From NCBI GenBank assembly GCA_002405915.1, contig DHMS01000024.1, positions 178 through 23,973 of the forward strand: 23,796 nucleotides of DNA, in the 5' to 3' direction. This document shows, one piece after another, positions 14,926 to 22,635 of the stretch. Position numbers and translations under genes: made by a program. Numbering within the stretch: position 1 is the first letter of the stretch; each line of letters starts with the position of its first letter. The notes below the pieces were generated by a model, which saw only the letters and a program-made list of their open reading frames with translations, was not told the origin of the DNA and searched no databases. The stretch is from Christensenella sp. UBA4636. Its GTDB lineage: Bacteria > Bacillota > Clostridia > Christensenellales > Borkfalkiaceae.

Positions 14926-17900
14926 ATGCAGGACTTCGTTCACTTACATTTACATACAGAATATTCCATTCTCGACGGCGCGACGAGGGTGAAGAGTTTG
15001 TTTGCGCGTTGCAAGGAGTTAGGGCAGAACGCTTGCGCGATAACCGACCACGGCAACATGTTCGCTACTCTTCAATTCGCCGAAAACGCTAAAAAGAACG
15101 GCATGAAAGCAATCATCGGTTGCGAACTTTATATGACGGACGACATGGCGGACAAAACGCCCAAGTCCAAAACCGAACACCTTATACTTTTGTGTAAGAA
15201 CAAAAAGGGGTATAAAAACCTTATTTACCTCGATTCCGTCGCCTACGTGGACGGGTTTTATTCCAAGCCGCGTTGCGACTATAAAACGCTTTTAGAGCAT
15301 ACCGAGGGCTTGATTTGTTTGTCCGCGTGCCTTGCGGGCAGACTGCCGCGGCTTTTGCTTGAGGGCGACTACGATGGCGCAAAGAAGCACGCCGCAATGA
15401 TGAAAGAAGCGTTCGGCGAAGATTACTATATAGAATTACAAGACCACGGAATAAAGGAGCAGAAAGAAGTCAATCCGCTTCTCATCAAGCTTGCGCGCGA
15501 ACTCGATATTCAGCTCGTCGCTACAAACGACGTGCATTACTTAAAGAAAGAGGACGCGCTTATTCAAGAAGTTATGCTCTGCATAAACACTAAGCGCACG
15601 TTTGACGACCCCACTCGTATGAGGTTCGAAACCGACGAATTTTACTTAAAGAGCGGCGACGAAATGGCGGAACTTTTCTCTTACGTTCCCGAAGCAATCA
15701 CCAATACCCGCGTTATCGCCGACAAAGTTACGGAATCGGTTTTCGACTTAAACGACAAGTGCGAACCCGTCCGCGATAAGTCGCTTACCCCGGGCTATAT
15801 CCCGGATAACGGGCAGACGGCTTACGAATACCTTAAAGACATAGCCGTCAAGGGTATGCACAAAAAATATAAGGTTATTACCAAGGAAATTCAGGACAGA
15901 TTCGATTACGAACTCGGCACCATAGCCGATATGGGTTACCTCGAATATTACCTTATCGTTTGGGACTATATCAACTGGGCGAAGGAACACGGCATTCCCG
16001 TCGGCGCGGGGCGAGGAAGCGGCGTCAGCAGTATAATCGCTTACTCGATGGGTATAACCGACGTTGAACCTCTCCAGTACGACTTGCTTTTCGAAAGATT
16101 TTTGAACCGCGAAAGGGTTTCCATGCCGGACTTCGACGTTGACTTCTGTACGGAAAGACGACAGGAAGTTATCGAATACGTTCGCGGAAAGTACGGCTAT
16201 AACAACGTTTCTCAAATAGTTACGTTCGGTACTATGGCTTCTAAAGCCGCGATTAAGGACGTTGCCCGCGTGTTCAAAGTACCGTTCAACGACGTAAACA
16301 AAATCACCAAGCTCATAGAATTCGGCACCACAATTGCGCAGAGTTTAGGCTTACAGAACAACAAGGACGGCGTTAACGTGGGCGTAAAAGAACTGAAAGA
16401 CATTTACGACACGGACGAAACGCTTCGCAGGGTTATCGACATTGCGATGAAGTTAGAGGGCATGCCGAGGAACCTTTCAAAACACGCCGCGGGCGTTGTT
16501 ATTTGCGGCAAGGTTATTCGCGACAACGTTCCCGTCGCGCTCGTTAACGACGACGTCGTAACGCAGTTCAACATGAAAGAGATAGAACAACTCGGCATGT
16601 TGAAGATGGACTTCCTCGCGCTCATAACGCTAACCGACGTTAAAAAAGCCGTCGACTACATTTACGAACAGCACGGCGTAAAAATCGACTTCCTTGAAAT
16701 AGGGTATTCGGAAAAGGTCGCTTTCGACCTTATCGGCAGCGGCGACACCGACGCGGTGTTCCAGCTCGAATCGGGCGGCATGAAGAAGTTTATGCGCGAG
16801 CTTAAACCGGGCAATCTCGAAGATATCATAGCGGGTATTTCGCTTTTCCGCCCGGGTCCTATGAAAGCTATTCCTCAATATATAGCAAACAAAAACGACC
16901 CCGAACACATTAAGTACAAGCACCCGCTCCTCGAATCGCTTTTAAACGTTACTTACGGAACGATAATTTATCAAGAGCAAGTTATGGGTATAGTCCAAAA
17001 ACTTGCGGGATTTTCTCTCGGGCAAGCGGACATTATCCGCCGCGCGATGGGTAAAAAGAACGTAGAAGAAATGAAGCGACAAAGGCTTAAATTCATTTAC
17101 GGCGACAAGGACGAAAACGGCAACGTGCTTATAGAGGGCGCGCTTGCACGAGGCGTTCCGGAAGCCGTTGCGGCGGACATATTCGACGAAATGGCAGACT
17201 TTGCTAAGTATGCGTTCAACAAGTCGCACGCGGCGGCATACGCCGTTCTCGCGTATCAGACGGCGTATCTTAAAGCTTTGTATCCGCAAGAATTCCTTGC
17301 CGCGGTTCTTAACAACCGTATCAACAACATTGTCGAAATCACTAAGTACGTTATGTACTTGAAAGAGCGCGATATCAAAGTTTTGCCGCCCGATATCAAC
17401 AAGAGCAAACAATTCTTTTCGGTTGAAAATTATTGCGTGCGCATAGGGCTTGTGGCTATCAAAGGCGTAGGACATGCCGCAATCGAATCGATAATAAAAG
17501 AACGCGAAGAGAACGGAGAATTTACTTCCTTCGAAGATTTTATCGGCAGAAGCGATATTCACGCACTTAATCGTAGACTCGTCGAAAACCTTATCCTTGC
17601 GGGCGCGTTCGACCAATTCGGAGTGGCTCGTTCGGTACTATTAGAAGTGTGCGGCGAACTCATCGATATGGCGGCGGGAATAGCCAAACAAAAAGAAAGC
17701 AGTCAGATAAGCTTTTTCGGCACCGTTTTAGAGGAAACTCCGCTTCACGTCGACTATCCGAAAATTCCGGAATTCGATACGAAAACAAAACTTTCAAAGG
17801 AAAAGGAAGTTTTGGGCGTTTACATTTCCGGTCACCCGCTCGAAAACTATATGGAAAAATTCCATAAATTCTCGTTCTCGTGCGTTGCGCTTGCCGACTA

Positions 17901-18477
17901 CGAAGAGGACGAAGAGGGTAACCGCACTTATCCCGACTTAGAGGACGGAACTTTCGTCACGATGGGCGGAATGATTACGGCAATCAATAAAAAAGTAACC
18001 AAGAACGGCGCGAACATGGCGTTCATCACGGTTGAGGACGTGTACGGCGGCATAGAAGTCGTGCTGTTCCCCAAGGTTTACGAAAGATATAAAGATAAAC
18101 TCGAACTCGAAGCAATCGTAGAACTTTCGGGAAGATTACAACTCCGCGACGGCGAAAAACCCGCGATTGCGCTTGACAAAATAAAGATTTTCGACGACGG
18201 AAGCGGCGAAGAAGAAAAGAAATCCGCCGCGCCCGTTATAGCCGAAAAGCCTAAAACGCCAAAGGAATATCTTTGCATCGTCTTAAACGGCGACGAAGAA
18301 AAATTAAAAGATGAAATAATCGACACCGTCGAGCAGTACCCCGGAAACATGGTGACTTACCTCAAGATCAACGGCAAAAATTACGTTTTAAAACAGGGCG
18401 CGCGCAACTGCAAGGGGCTTTTCTATGAACTTGCGGGATTAGTCGATGAAAAAAATATAAAATACGCTTTAATTTAG
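14926..18477 (+). CDS. dnaE: DNA polymerase III alpha subunit (DnaE)
   Basis: 1,183 residues, replicative polymerase of the DnaE1 type. It opens with the PHP domain (HLHTEYS, TDHGNM). The palm carries the catalytic acidic motif PDFDVDF at about residues 400-406 after the GAGRGSG loop. The fingers region includes FRPGPM, YQEQVM and the NKSHAAAY motif. A helix-hairpin-helix segment (IKGVG) follows, then an OB-fold near 1000-1080 (GGMITAINKK, FITVEDVYG). It ends in a short extension typical of Firmicute DnaE rather than PolC. The ATG has AAAGGGG 6 bp upstream. Placement just before pfkA is a frequent Firmicute arrangement. No inactivating change is seen in the motifs inspected. Confidence 0.97.
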   Translation: MQDFVHLHLHTEYSILDGATRVKSLFARCKELGQNACAITDHGNMFATLQFAENAKKNGMKAIIGCELYMTDDMADKTPKSKTEHLILLCKNKKGYKNLIYLDSVAYVDGFYSKPRCDYKTLLEHTEGLICLSACLAGRLPRLLLEGDYDGAKKHAAMMKEAFGEDYYIELQDHGIKEQKEVNPLLIKLARELDIQLVATNDVHYLKKEDALIQEVMLCINTKRTFDDPTRMRFETDEFYLKSGDEMAELFSYVPEAITNTRVIADKVTESVFDLNDKCEPVRDKSLTPGYIPDNGQTAYEYLKDIAVKGMHKKYKVITKEIQDRFDYELGTIADMGYLEYYLIVWDYINWAKEHGIPVGAGRGSGVSSIIAYSMGITDVEPLQYDLLFERFLNRERVSMPDFDVDFCTERRQEVIEYVRGKYGYNNVSQIVTFGTMASKAAIKDVARVFKVPFNDVNKITKLIEFGTTIAQSLGLQNNKDGVNVGVKELKDIYDTDETLRRVIDIAMKLEGMPRNLSKHAAGVVICGKVIRDNVPVALVNDDVVTQFNMKEIEQLGMLKMDFLALITLTDVKKAVDYIYEQHGVKIDFLEIGYSEKVAFDLIGSGDTDAVFQLESGGMKKFMRELKPGNLEDIIAGISLFRPGPMKAIPQYIANKNDPEHIKYKHPLLESLLNVTYGTIIYQEQVMGIVQKLAGFSLGQADIIRRAMGKKNVEEMKRQRLKFIYGDKDENGNVLIEGALARGVPEAVAADIFDEMADFAKYAFNKSHAAAYAVLAYQTAYLKALYPQEFLAAVLNNRINNIVEITKYVMYLKERDIKVLPPDINKSKQFFSVENYCVRIGLVAIKGVGHAAIESIIKEREENGEFTSFEDFIGRSDIHALNRRLVENLILAGAFDQFGVARSVLLEVCGELIDMAAGIAKQKESSQISFFGTVLEETPLHVDYPKIPEFDTKTKLSKEKEVLGVYISGHPLENYMEKFHKFSFSCVALADYEEDEEGNRTYPDLEDGTFVTMGGMITAINKKVTKNGANMAFITVEDVYGGIEVVLFPKVYERYKDKLELEAIVELSGRLQLRDGEKPAIALDKIKIFDDGSGEEEKKSAAPVIAEKPKTPKEYLCIVLNGDEEKLKDEIIDTVEQYPGNMVTYLKINGKNYVLKQGARNCKGLFYELAGLVDEKNIKYALI

Positions 18478-18498
18478 TAGCTATTTTCGGCGTGTTTT

Positions 18499-18506
18499 GG
18501 TATAAT
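18499..18506 (+). promoter_or_regulatory. Extended -10 promoter of pfkA
   Basis: TATAAT at 18501-18506 is preceded by TGG, giving the extended -10 form TGnTATAAT. The -35 region overlaps the dnaE stop and is poor, which an extended -10 tolerates. The predicted leader is about 65 nt. Confidence 0.6.
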
Positions 18507-18523
18507 CTTGATTGATTGAAAAG

Positions 18524-18553
18524 TAGGGATAAAGTCAAATCTCTATATCCCTA
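18524..18553 (+). promoter_or_regulatory. Hairpin in the pfkA leader
   Basis: TAGGGATA (18524-18531) and TATCCCTA (18546-18553) are perfect inverted repeats around a 14-nt loop, downstream of the predicted start site and 8 bp before the AAGGAG ribosome binding site (18562-18567). It could be an operator for a repressor or an RNA stabilising hairpin. No known glycolytic repressor site is recognised. Confidence 0.4.
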
Positions 18554-18576
18554 TATAATATAAGGAGTATACGGTT

Positions 18577-19542
18577 ATGAACAAAAAAGTAGTTGTTTTA
18601 ACGAGCGGCGGCGACGCCCCGGGTATGAACGCCTGCCTTCGCGCGGTCGTTCGTTTAGGACTTTTCAACGGAATCGAAATTTACGGTTCGCACCGCGGCT
18701 ATCAAGGGCTTATCGACGACGATATCGAGCTTTTGAATTCCCGTTCCGTTTCCGATATAATTCAACGCGGCGGCACTTTTCTAAAAACTGCTCGTTGCGA
18801 AGATTTTAAAACGATAGACGGAATAAGCAAAGCCGTTGCCAACCTTGAAAAACGCGGCATAAAGAACGTTATCGCCATCGGCGGCGACGGTACTTTCCGC
18901 GGCGGCAAGGATATGAGCGACAACTTCAATATAAACGTCATCGGTATCCCCGGCACCATCGACAACGACTTGGCGTATACCGATTATACGCTCGGGTTCT
19001 TCACCGCGGTAGACACCGTTCTTTGGGCTATCAATAATTTGAGAGATACTATGGGTTCGCACGACCGTTGCTCGCTTTTGGAAGTTATGGGTCGCCGTTG
19101 CGGCGATATAGCTTTGTACGCGGGTATTTGCGGCGGTGCGGAACACATTCTCGTGCCGGAAGTTCCGTACGATATAGACGCCATCGCCGATTCGCTCAAA
19201 AAGAGCCGCGAAAGAGGAAAGACTTCAAACATGATAGTCTTTGCGGAAGGCGCAGGCAATAAGGACGAAATTTGCGCGGCTATCACCGAAAAGACGGGCG
19301 TTAAGATAACGACCACCACGCTCGGTCATATTCAACGCGGCGGCTCGCCCGTTATGTACGACAGACTACTCGCTACCAAAATGGCGGAAAGGGCAATCGA
19401 GCTTATTATGGTTAACGCACATAATCGCGTTATCGGTATCAAGGATAACAAAATCGTCGATTACAACATCTCGGAAGCTCTTGCTTTGCCGCGTTCGTTC
19501 GACACCAAGCTTTACAGAATGGCTGGCATTCTCGGCTTGTAA
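18577..19542 (+). CDS. pfkA: ATP-dependent 6-phosphofructokinase
   Basis: 321 residues, the usual length of the bacterial homotetrameric enzyme. It phosphorylates fructose 6-phosphate to fructose 1,6-bisphosphate with ATP, the committed step of glycolysis, in the cytoplasm. The ATP site shows SGGDAPGMN at 10-18 and GGDGT at 102-106; glycine (not aspartate) after GGD marks the ATP-using group. The catalytic loop PGTIDND is at 125-131 with D129 as the base, and glycine at 126 (lysine in PPi enzymes) agrees. The MGRRCG and HIQRGGSP substrate and effector motifs are present. The ATG has AAGGAG 9 bp upstream. A second, PPi-type PFK gene follows 90 bp downstream in the same direction, probably on the same transcript. 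Confidence 0.96.
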   Translation: MNKKVVVLTSGGDAPGMNACLRAVVRLGLFNGIEIYGSHRGYQGLIDDDIELLNSRSVSDIIQRGGTFLKTARCEDFKTIDGISKAVANLEKRGIKNVIAIGGDGTFRGGKDMSDNFNINVIGIPGTIDNDLAYTDYTLGFFTAVDTVLWAINNLRDTMGSHDRCSLLEVMGRRCGDIALYAGICGGAEHILVPEVPYDIDAIADSLKKSRERGKTSNMIVFAEGAGNKDEICAAITEKTGVKITTTTLGHIQRGGSPVMYDRLLATKMAERAIELIMVNAHNRVIGIKDNKIVDYNISEALALPRSFDTKLYRMAGILGL

Positions 19543-19557
19543 TTTTCGGTTTACTCT

Positions 19558-19586
19558 TTTTGCCGATTGTTGCTTTTTCGGCAAAA
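19558..19586 (+). other. Hairpin between the two PFK genes
   Basis: TTTTGCCGA (19558-19566) and TCGGCAAAA (19578-19586) pair perfectly around an 11-nt loop. No T run follows, so it looks like a processing or stabilising hairpin rather than a full terminator. Confidence 0.5.
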
Positions 19587-19590
19587 GTAA

Positions 19591-19613
19591 GCCTATAACT
19601 TCATTATTCGCAT
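19591..19613 (+). repeat. Possible degenerate copy of the dispersed hairpin repeat
   Basis: GCCTATAA-N5-TTAT-N2-GC matches the repeat core at about 18 of 23 positions, differing mainly in the loop. It lies just upstream of the AGGAGG ribosome binding site of the second PFK gene. Relation to the family is uncertain. Confidence 0.35.
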
Positions 19614-19632
19614 ATTTAGGAGGTTTAAGAAT

Positions 19633-20874
19633 ATGAAAAACTTAGTGGGCGCATGTATGTTTGCGCAGTCCGGCGGACCTACTTCCGTCATCAACGCTTC
19701 CGCGGCGGGCGTGTTTATCGAAGCTCTCGCACAGAAGAACATCACCGCGGTTTACGGCGCGGCGCATGGTATCAAAGGCGTTTTGGAAGAGAAATTTTAC
19801 GACATGTCCAAAGAGGATATGAAAGAACTTCTTCTTTTAAAGAACACCCCGTCTTCCGCACTCGGTTCGGTAAGATACAAACTCAAAGACGCTTCTGTCG
19901 ACGATACCGACTATAAGCGTATCGTCGAAGTATTCAAAAAATACAACGTTCGTTACTTCTTCTACAACGGCGGCAACGACAGTATGGATACTTGCAACAA
20001 AATTTCCAAGTACATGCAGAAATCCGGTTGGGACTGCAACGTAATCGGCGTTCCCAAGACCATCGATAACGACCTTTACGGCACCGACCACTGCCCCGGA
20101 TACGCTTCCGCGGCAAAGTACATAGCTACCACCATTATGGAAGTCAACCTTGACGCTAAGGTTTACGACACGCCGATGGTTTGCGTAATCGAAGCTATGG
20201 GCAGAAACGCGGGCTGGCTTACCGCTTCCGCCGCACTTGCGGGCTACAAAGGGCTCGGCGCCGACCTTATCTACTTGCCGGAAGTCGATTTCGACGTAGA
20301 CAAGTTCGTTGAGGACGTTAAAAAGGTATGCGCGAAGAATAACAACAAGTGCATAGCCGTAGTTTCCGAAGGTATACACGACAAAAACGGCAAGCTCATT
20401 TGCGAACTTGTTTCCGAAGGCGCAAGAGACAGCTTCGGTCATGCTCAGCTCGGCGGCGTAGCTACCACTCTTGCAAATCTCGTCAAAGAAAAAACGGGCT
20501 TCAAGACACGCGGAATCGAACTTTCGCTCATGCAAAGATGCGCTGCGCACCTTGCTTCTAAGGTAGACGTTGAAGAAACTTTCCGCGCCGGCAGAGAAGC
20601 CGTAAAAGCGGCGGTAAGAGGCGTTACCGACAAAATGGTAATTTACGAAAGAGCCGAGGGCGAAACGTATAAGTGCAAATTTAAGCTTATGCCGCTCGAA
20701 CTTGCCGCCAACACCGAAAAGCGCGTTCCGCTCGAATGGATTACCAACAACGGAACTTACGTTTCGGACGAATTTATTAAATACGCTCTCCCGCTCATTC
20801 AAGGCGACTGCAAAGCTCCCTTAGAGGACGGTTTACCCCGCTTTGCTCACCTCAAAAAGGTGCTTGTAAAATAA
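19633..20874 (+). CDS. pfp: PPi-type 6-phosphofructokinase (diphosphate:fructose-6-phosphate 1-phosphotransferase)
   Basis: 413 residues, longer than the ATP enzyme. It should reversibly phosphorylate fructose 6-phosphate with pyrophosphate. The N-terminal loop is QSGGPTSVIN. The donor loop reads GGNDS (113-117), with aspartate D116 where ATP enzymes have glycine. The catalytic loop is PKTIDND (141-147): K142 in place of glycine is the recognised determinant of PPi use. EAMGRNAGW and SEG motifs bind the sugar phosphate. The ATG has a strong AGGAGG site 9 bp upstream. It shares a direction and probably a transcript with pfkA, so the cell can choose donor or run the step backwards. Some clade members have mixed specificity; PPi preference is inferred from residues, not shown. 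Confidence 0.92.
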   Translation: MKNLVGACMFAQSGGPTSVINASAAGVFIEALAQKNITAVYGAAHGIKGVLEEKFYDMSKEDMKELLLLKNTPSSALGSVRYKLKDASVDDTDYKRIVEVFKKYNVRYFFYNGGNDSMDTCNKISKYMQKSGWDCNVIGVPKTIDNDLYGTDHCPGYASAAKYIATTIMEVNLDAKVYDTPMVCVIEAMGRNAGWLTASAALAGYKGLGADLIYLPEVDFDVDKFVEDVKKVCAKNNNKCIAVVSEGIHDKNGKLICELVSEGARDSFGHAQLGGVATTLANLVKEKTGFKTRGIELSLMQRCAAHLASKVDVEETFRAGREAVKAAVRGVTDKMVIYERAEGETYKCKFKLMPLELAANTEKRVPLEWITNNGTYVSDEFIKYALPLIQGDCKAPLEDGLPRFAHLKKVLVK

Positions 20875-20910
20875 GCAAAAAAAACAAAGTAAATAAGTAG
20901 TAAAATCACA

Positions 20911-20959
20911 AAAAAAACCCGCTATAAGTCGATTATCGACCTATAACGGGGTGTTTTTT
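20911..20959. terminator. Bidirectional terminator containing the dispersed repeat (copy 3)
   Basis: Arms 20918-20933 and 20935-20950 pair with two mismatches (GTCGAT/ATCGAC at the tip, CCCG/CGGG at the base), flanked by A7 on the left and GTGTTTTTT on the right, so it terminates on both strands. It lies between the convergent pfp gene and the minus-strand membrane operon. The repeat core is at 20921-20940. Confidence 0.88.
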
Positions 20960-20971
20960 ATGATTCTAAGT

Positions 20972-21478
20972 TTATCCGAATATTCTTGCAAACAATAGCA
21001 AAGTGGGAGCTTCTAATACCCCAAGTAGAACCGTACCGAGGGCGAAAATTGCCGCCGGAGAGGCTAAACGCCTACTCCAAAAATGGCGTGCCGGTTTTAT
21101 ATATAAGAAATATCTTATATTTAAGTAAGCTTTATATATGAAGCTAAAAAAGAGCCCTAATACAAGCGTTGCGCCTATTATCAGTAGTATAGTTATTACA
21201 AGCGGTGTGAGTTCAAGCTCGATTACTTGTTCTCCGAATGAAAGAAAGCACAGTCCGCCAACAATCGGCATTGAAGCAAATTCCGCAATATATGCGCGCA
21301 ATAGAGAACGCTTAACGCTTTCGTCAAGAATTTGAAAACGTTCTTCTTTGTCGATAACGGGTCTGCCTGCATAGAGCTTTCTTATGTTCTTTGGCAGTTT
21401 TATATAGGAGATAATTAGAAAGACCGTATTAGCAAGCAACAATATAAGCGCCGCTATGCCTATAATATAATTCTTCAT
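20972..21478 (-). CDS. Small four-helix membrane protein, YAGR family member 1
   Basis: 168 residues, family not recognised. Four hydrophobic helices are predicted at about 5-27, 62-84, 91-115 and 141-163. The loop after helix 1 is basic and carries SYIKLPK and YAGRPVIDKEER; the same elements occur in the protein encoded at 22033-22560 (AYIQLPK, YAGRTEIDVHER), so the two are paralogues. The ATG has AAGGAG 8 bp upstream and starts 12 bp after the neighbour's stop, in an apparent operon of four minus-strand genes. The base composition is richer in A+T than the housekeeping genes, suggesting acquired DNA. Candidate roles (immunity protein, transporter partner, channel) are guesses from size and context only. 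Confidence 0.75.
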   Translation of the reverse strand: MKNYIIGIAALILLLANTVFLIISYIKLPKNIRKLYAGRPVIDKEERFQILDESVKRSLLRAYIAEFASMPIVGGLCFLSFGEQVIELELTPLVITILLIIGATLVLGLFFSFIYKAYLNIRYFLYIKPARHFWSRRLASPAAIFALGTVLLGVLEAPTLLLFARIFG

Positions 21479-21490
21479 CGGTTTTTCTCC

Positions 21491-21997
21491 TTATAAAAAG
21501 CAAAGCGCAAAATCGTATACGACCAACGCCATATGGAAGGACGAAATCAGTATTGAAATCATTATTAAGCTATTAAAACCCGTCAGCATTGTTGAAAGCT
21601 TAAACAAACATTCTTCTCTGTATTTGTTGTTGGGAATTATATAAGGTATCTGTAACTTATCCGTTTTTACCTTGTAAATCGAACATAAAGTTATGCTTAT
21701 TATAGCAAAAATCAACGCGGTAATCATCGCCGGTGCTATGGGTAGATTTTGACCTTCTTTAGGTAATCCGTCGAATAAAGAAGCTATCCCGCCGACTGCA
21801 AAGAGGGCAACGCTTATTCCGAAAGTTTTCAATCCCGTTCTAAACGGGTCGCACCCGAGCTTCGGAAAAGTATCGTTTTCACCCATTGCGTTCAATGCGA
21901 AGATATATCTTCTTCTGAACATAAAGTAAGAATATACTACGTTAGCAATTCCTAATAGAAAAGCCATGCAGTTTAATAAAAACATTAAATATTTCAT
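21491..21997 (-). CDS. Small four-helix membrane protein, unrecognised
   Basis: 168 residues with helices at about 3-25, 54-75, 86-108 and 137-168. The layout (helix, basic loop, helix pair, helix) resembles its two operon neighbours, and the loop after helix 1 is again arginine-rich (MFRRRYIFALNAMGEND), but the YAGR signature is absent, so it is at best a distant relative. No clear Shine-Dalgarno sequence precedes the ATG; it starts 35 bp after the upstream gene's stop and may rely on coupling. No enzymatic or transport motif is seen. Confidence 0.7.
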   Translation of the reverse strand: MKYLMFLLNCMAFLLGIANVVYSYFMFRRRYIFALNAMGENDTFPKLGCDPFRTGLKTFGISVALFAVGGIASLFDGLPKEGQNLPIAPAMITALIFAIISITLCSIYKVKTDKLQIPYIIPNNKYREECLFKLSTMLTGFNSLIMISILISSFHMALVVYDFALCFL

Positions 21998-22032
21998 AAA
22001 ATTACTTTTTCAAAATAGTATTGCTTTGTTTG

Positions 22033-22560
22033 TCAAACTATTATTTGCATTATGTTAAAGCCCATAAATAAAGCAACGAAAGATAAAAAGAATACTCCAA
22101 GCATGTAGGCTGCGGTGGGTGAGTTGTGTCGTTGAATAATTCGAAGGAACCAATTTCTTTTAAAATAATCTGGGTCAAATTTAGTGACAAGAAAGCTTTT
22201 ATCAAGATAACTATCGTATAGTGCGGAGAGAATACTTCCAAGTATCATCACTGTCGCCCAAATTATGCTCGGTATAATCGCGTAAGTACCTTCTAAATAG
22301 AATTCACGACCACTTAAAGAAATATATAGTAAAATAGCAGACAAGATAATTGAACAAAATTCAATAAGACATGGCGGAAGAAAACAGATGTTTTGGCAAA
22401 CTTTAAAAATGTCGTAGCGTTCATGAACGTCAATTTCCGTTCGCCCCGCATATCGCATTATAATTTGTTTTGGAAGTTGTATATATGCTCTGATAAGAAA
22501 AATCGTGTTTATTATAAAAATAATGATAGCAAATATACTGCAAATAATTGATTTTATCAT
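22033..22560 (-). CDS. Small four-helix membrane protein, YAGR family member 2
   Basis: 175 residues. The start is the ATG at 22558-22560 with AAGGAAAA 8 bp upstream; a frame reaching 22593 is longer but has no such site. Helices lie at about 4-25, 60-82, 92-117 and 145-170. The segment INTIFLIRAYIQLPK ... YAGRTEID parallels ANTVFLIISYIKLPK ... YAGRPVID of the last gene of the operon, evidence of duplication. The C-terminal halves also align loosely (YDSYLDK against YKAYLNI, then a final helix after a basic segment). Function unknown. The 75-bp gap to the upstream gene contains a small A+T-rich hairpin (22599-22615) and no promoter I would defend. Confidence 0.75.
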   Translation of the reverse strand: MIKSIICSIFAIIIFIINTIFLIRAYIQLPKQIIMRYAGRTEIDVHERYDIFKVCQNICFLPPCLIEFCSIILSAILLYISLSGREFYLEGTYAIIPSIIWATVMILGSILSALYDSYLDKSFLVTKFDPDYFKRNWFLRIIQRHNSPTAAYMLGVFFLSFVALFMGFNIMQIIV

Positions 22561-22635
22561 AGTGTTTTCCTTGTCTGTTGATGCAAAAAGCAAGTTGTAA
22601 AATCAAATCGATTTTATTGAAAGACCGATTTTATC

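Noticed and set aside
16942..17616. 224-codon minus-strand frame opposite dnaE
   Set aside because: Shadow of conserved DnaE codons; the product is Cys/Phe/Arg-rich with no recognisable motif.
19837..20802. 321-codon minus-strand frame opposite the PPi-type PFK
   Set aside because: Long, but explained by the codon use of the plus-strand gene, whose catalytic motifs are intact. No promoter or ribosome binding site is seen.
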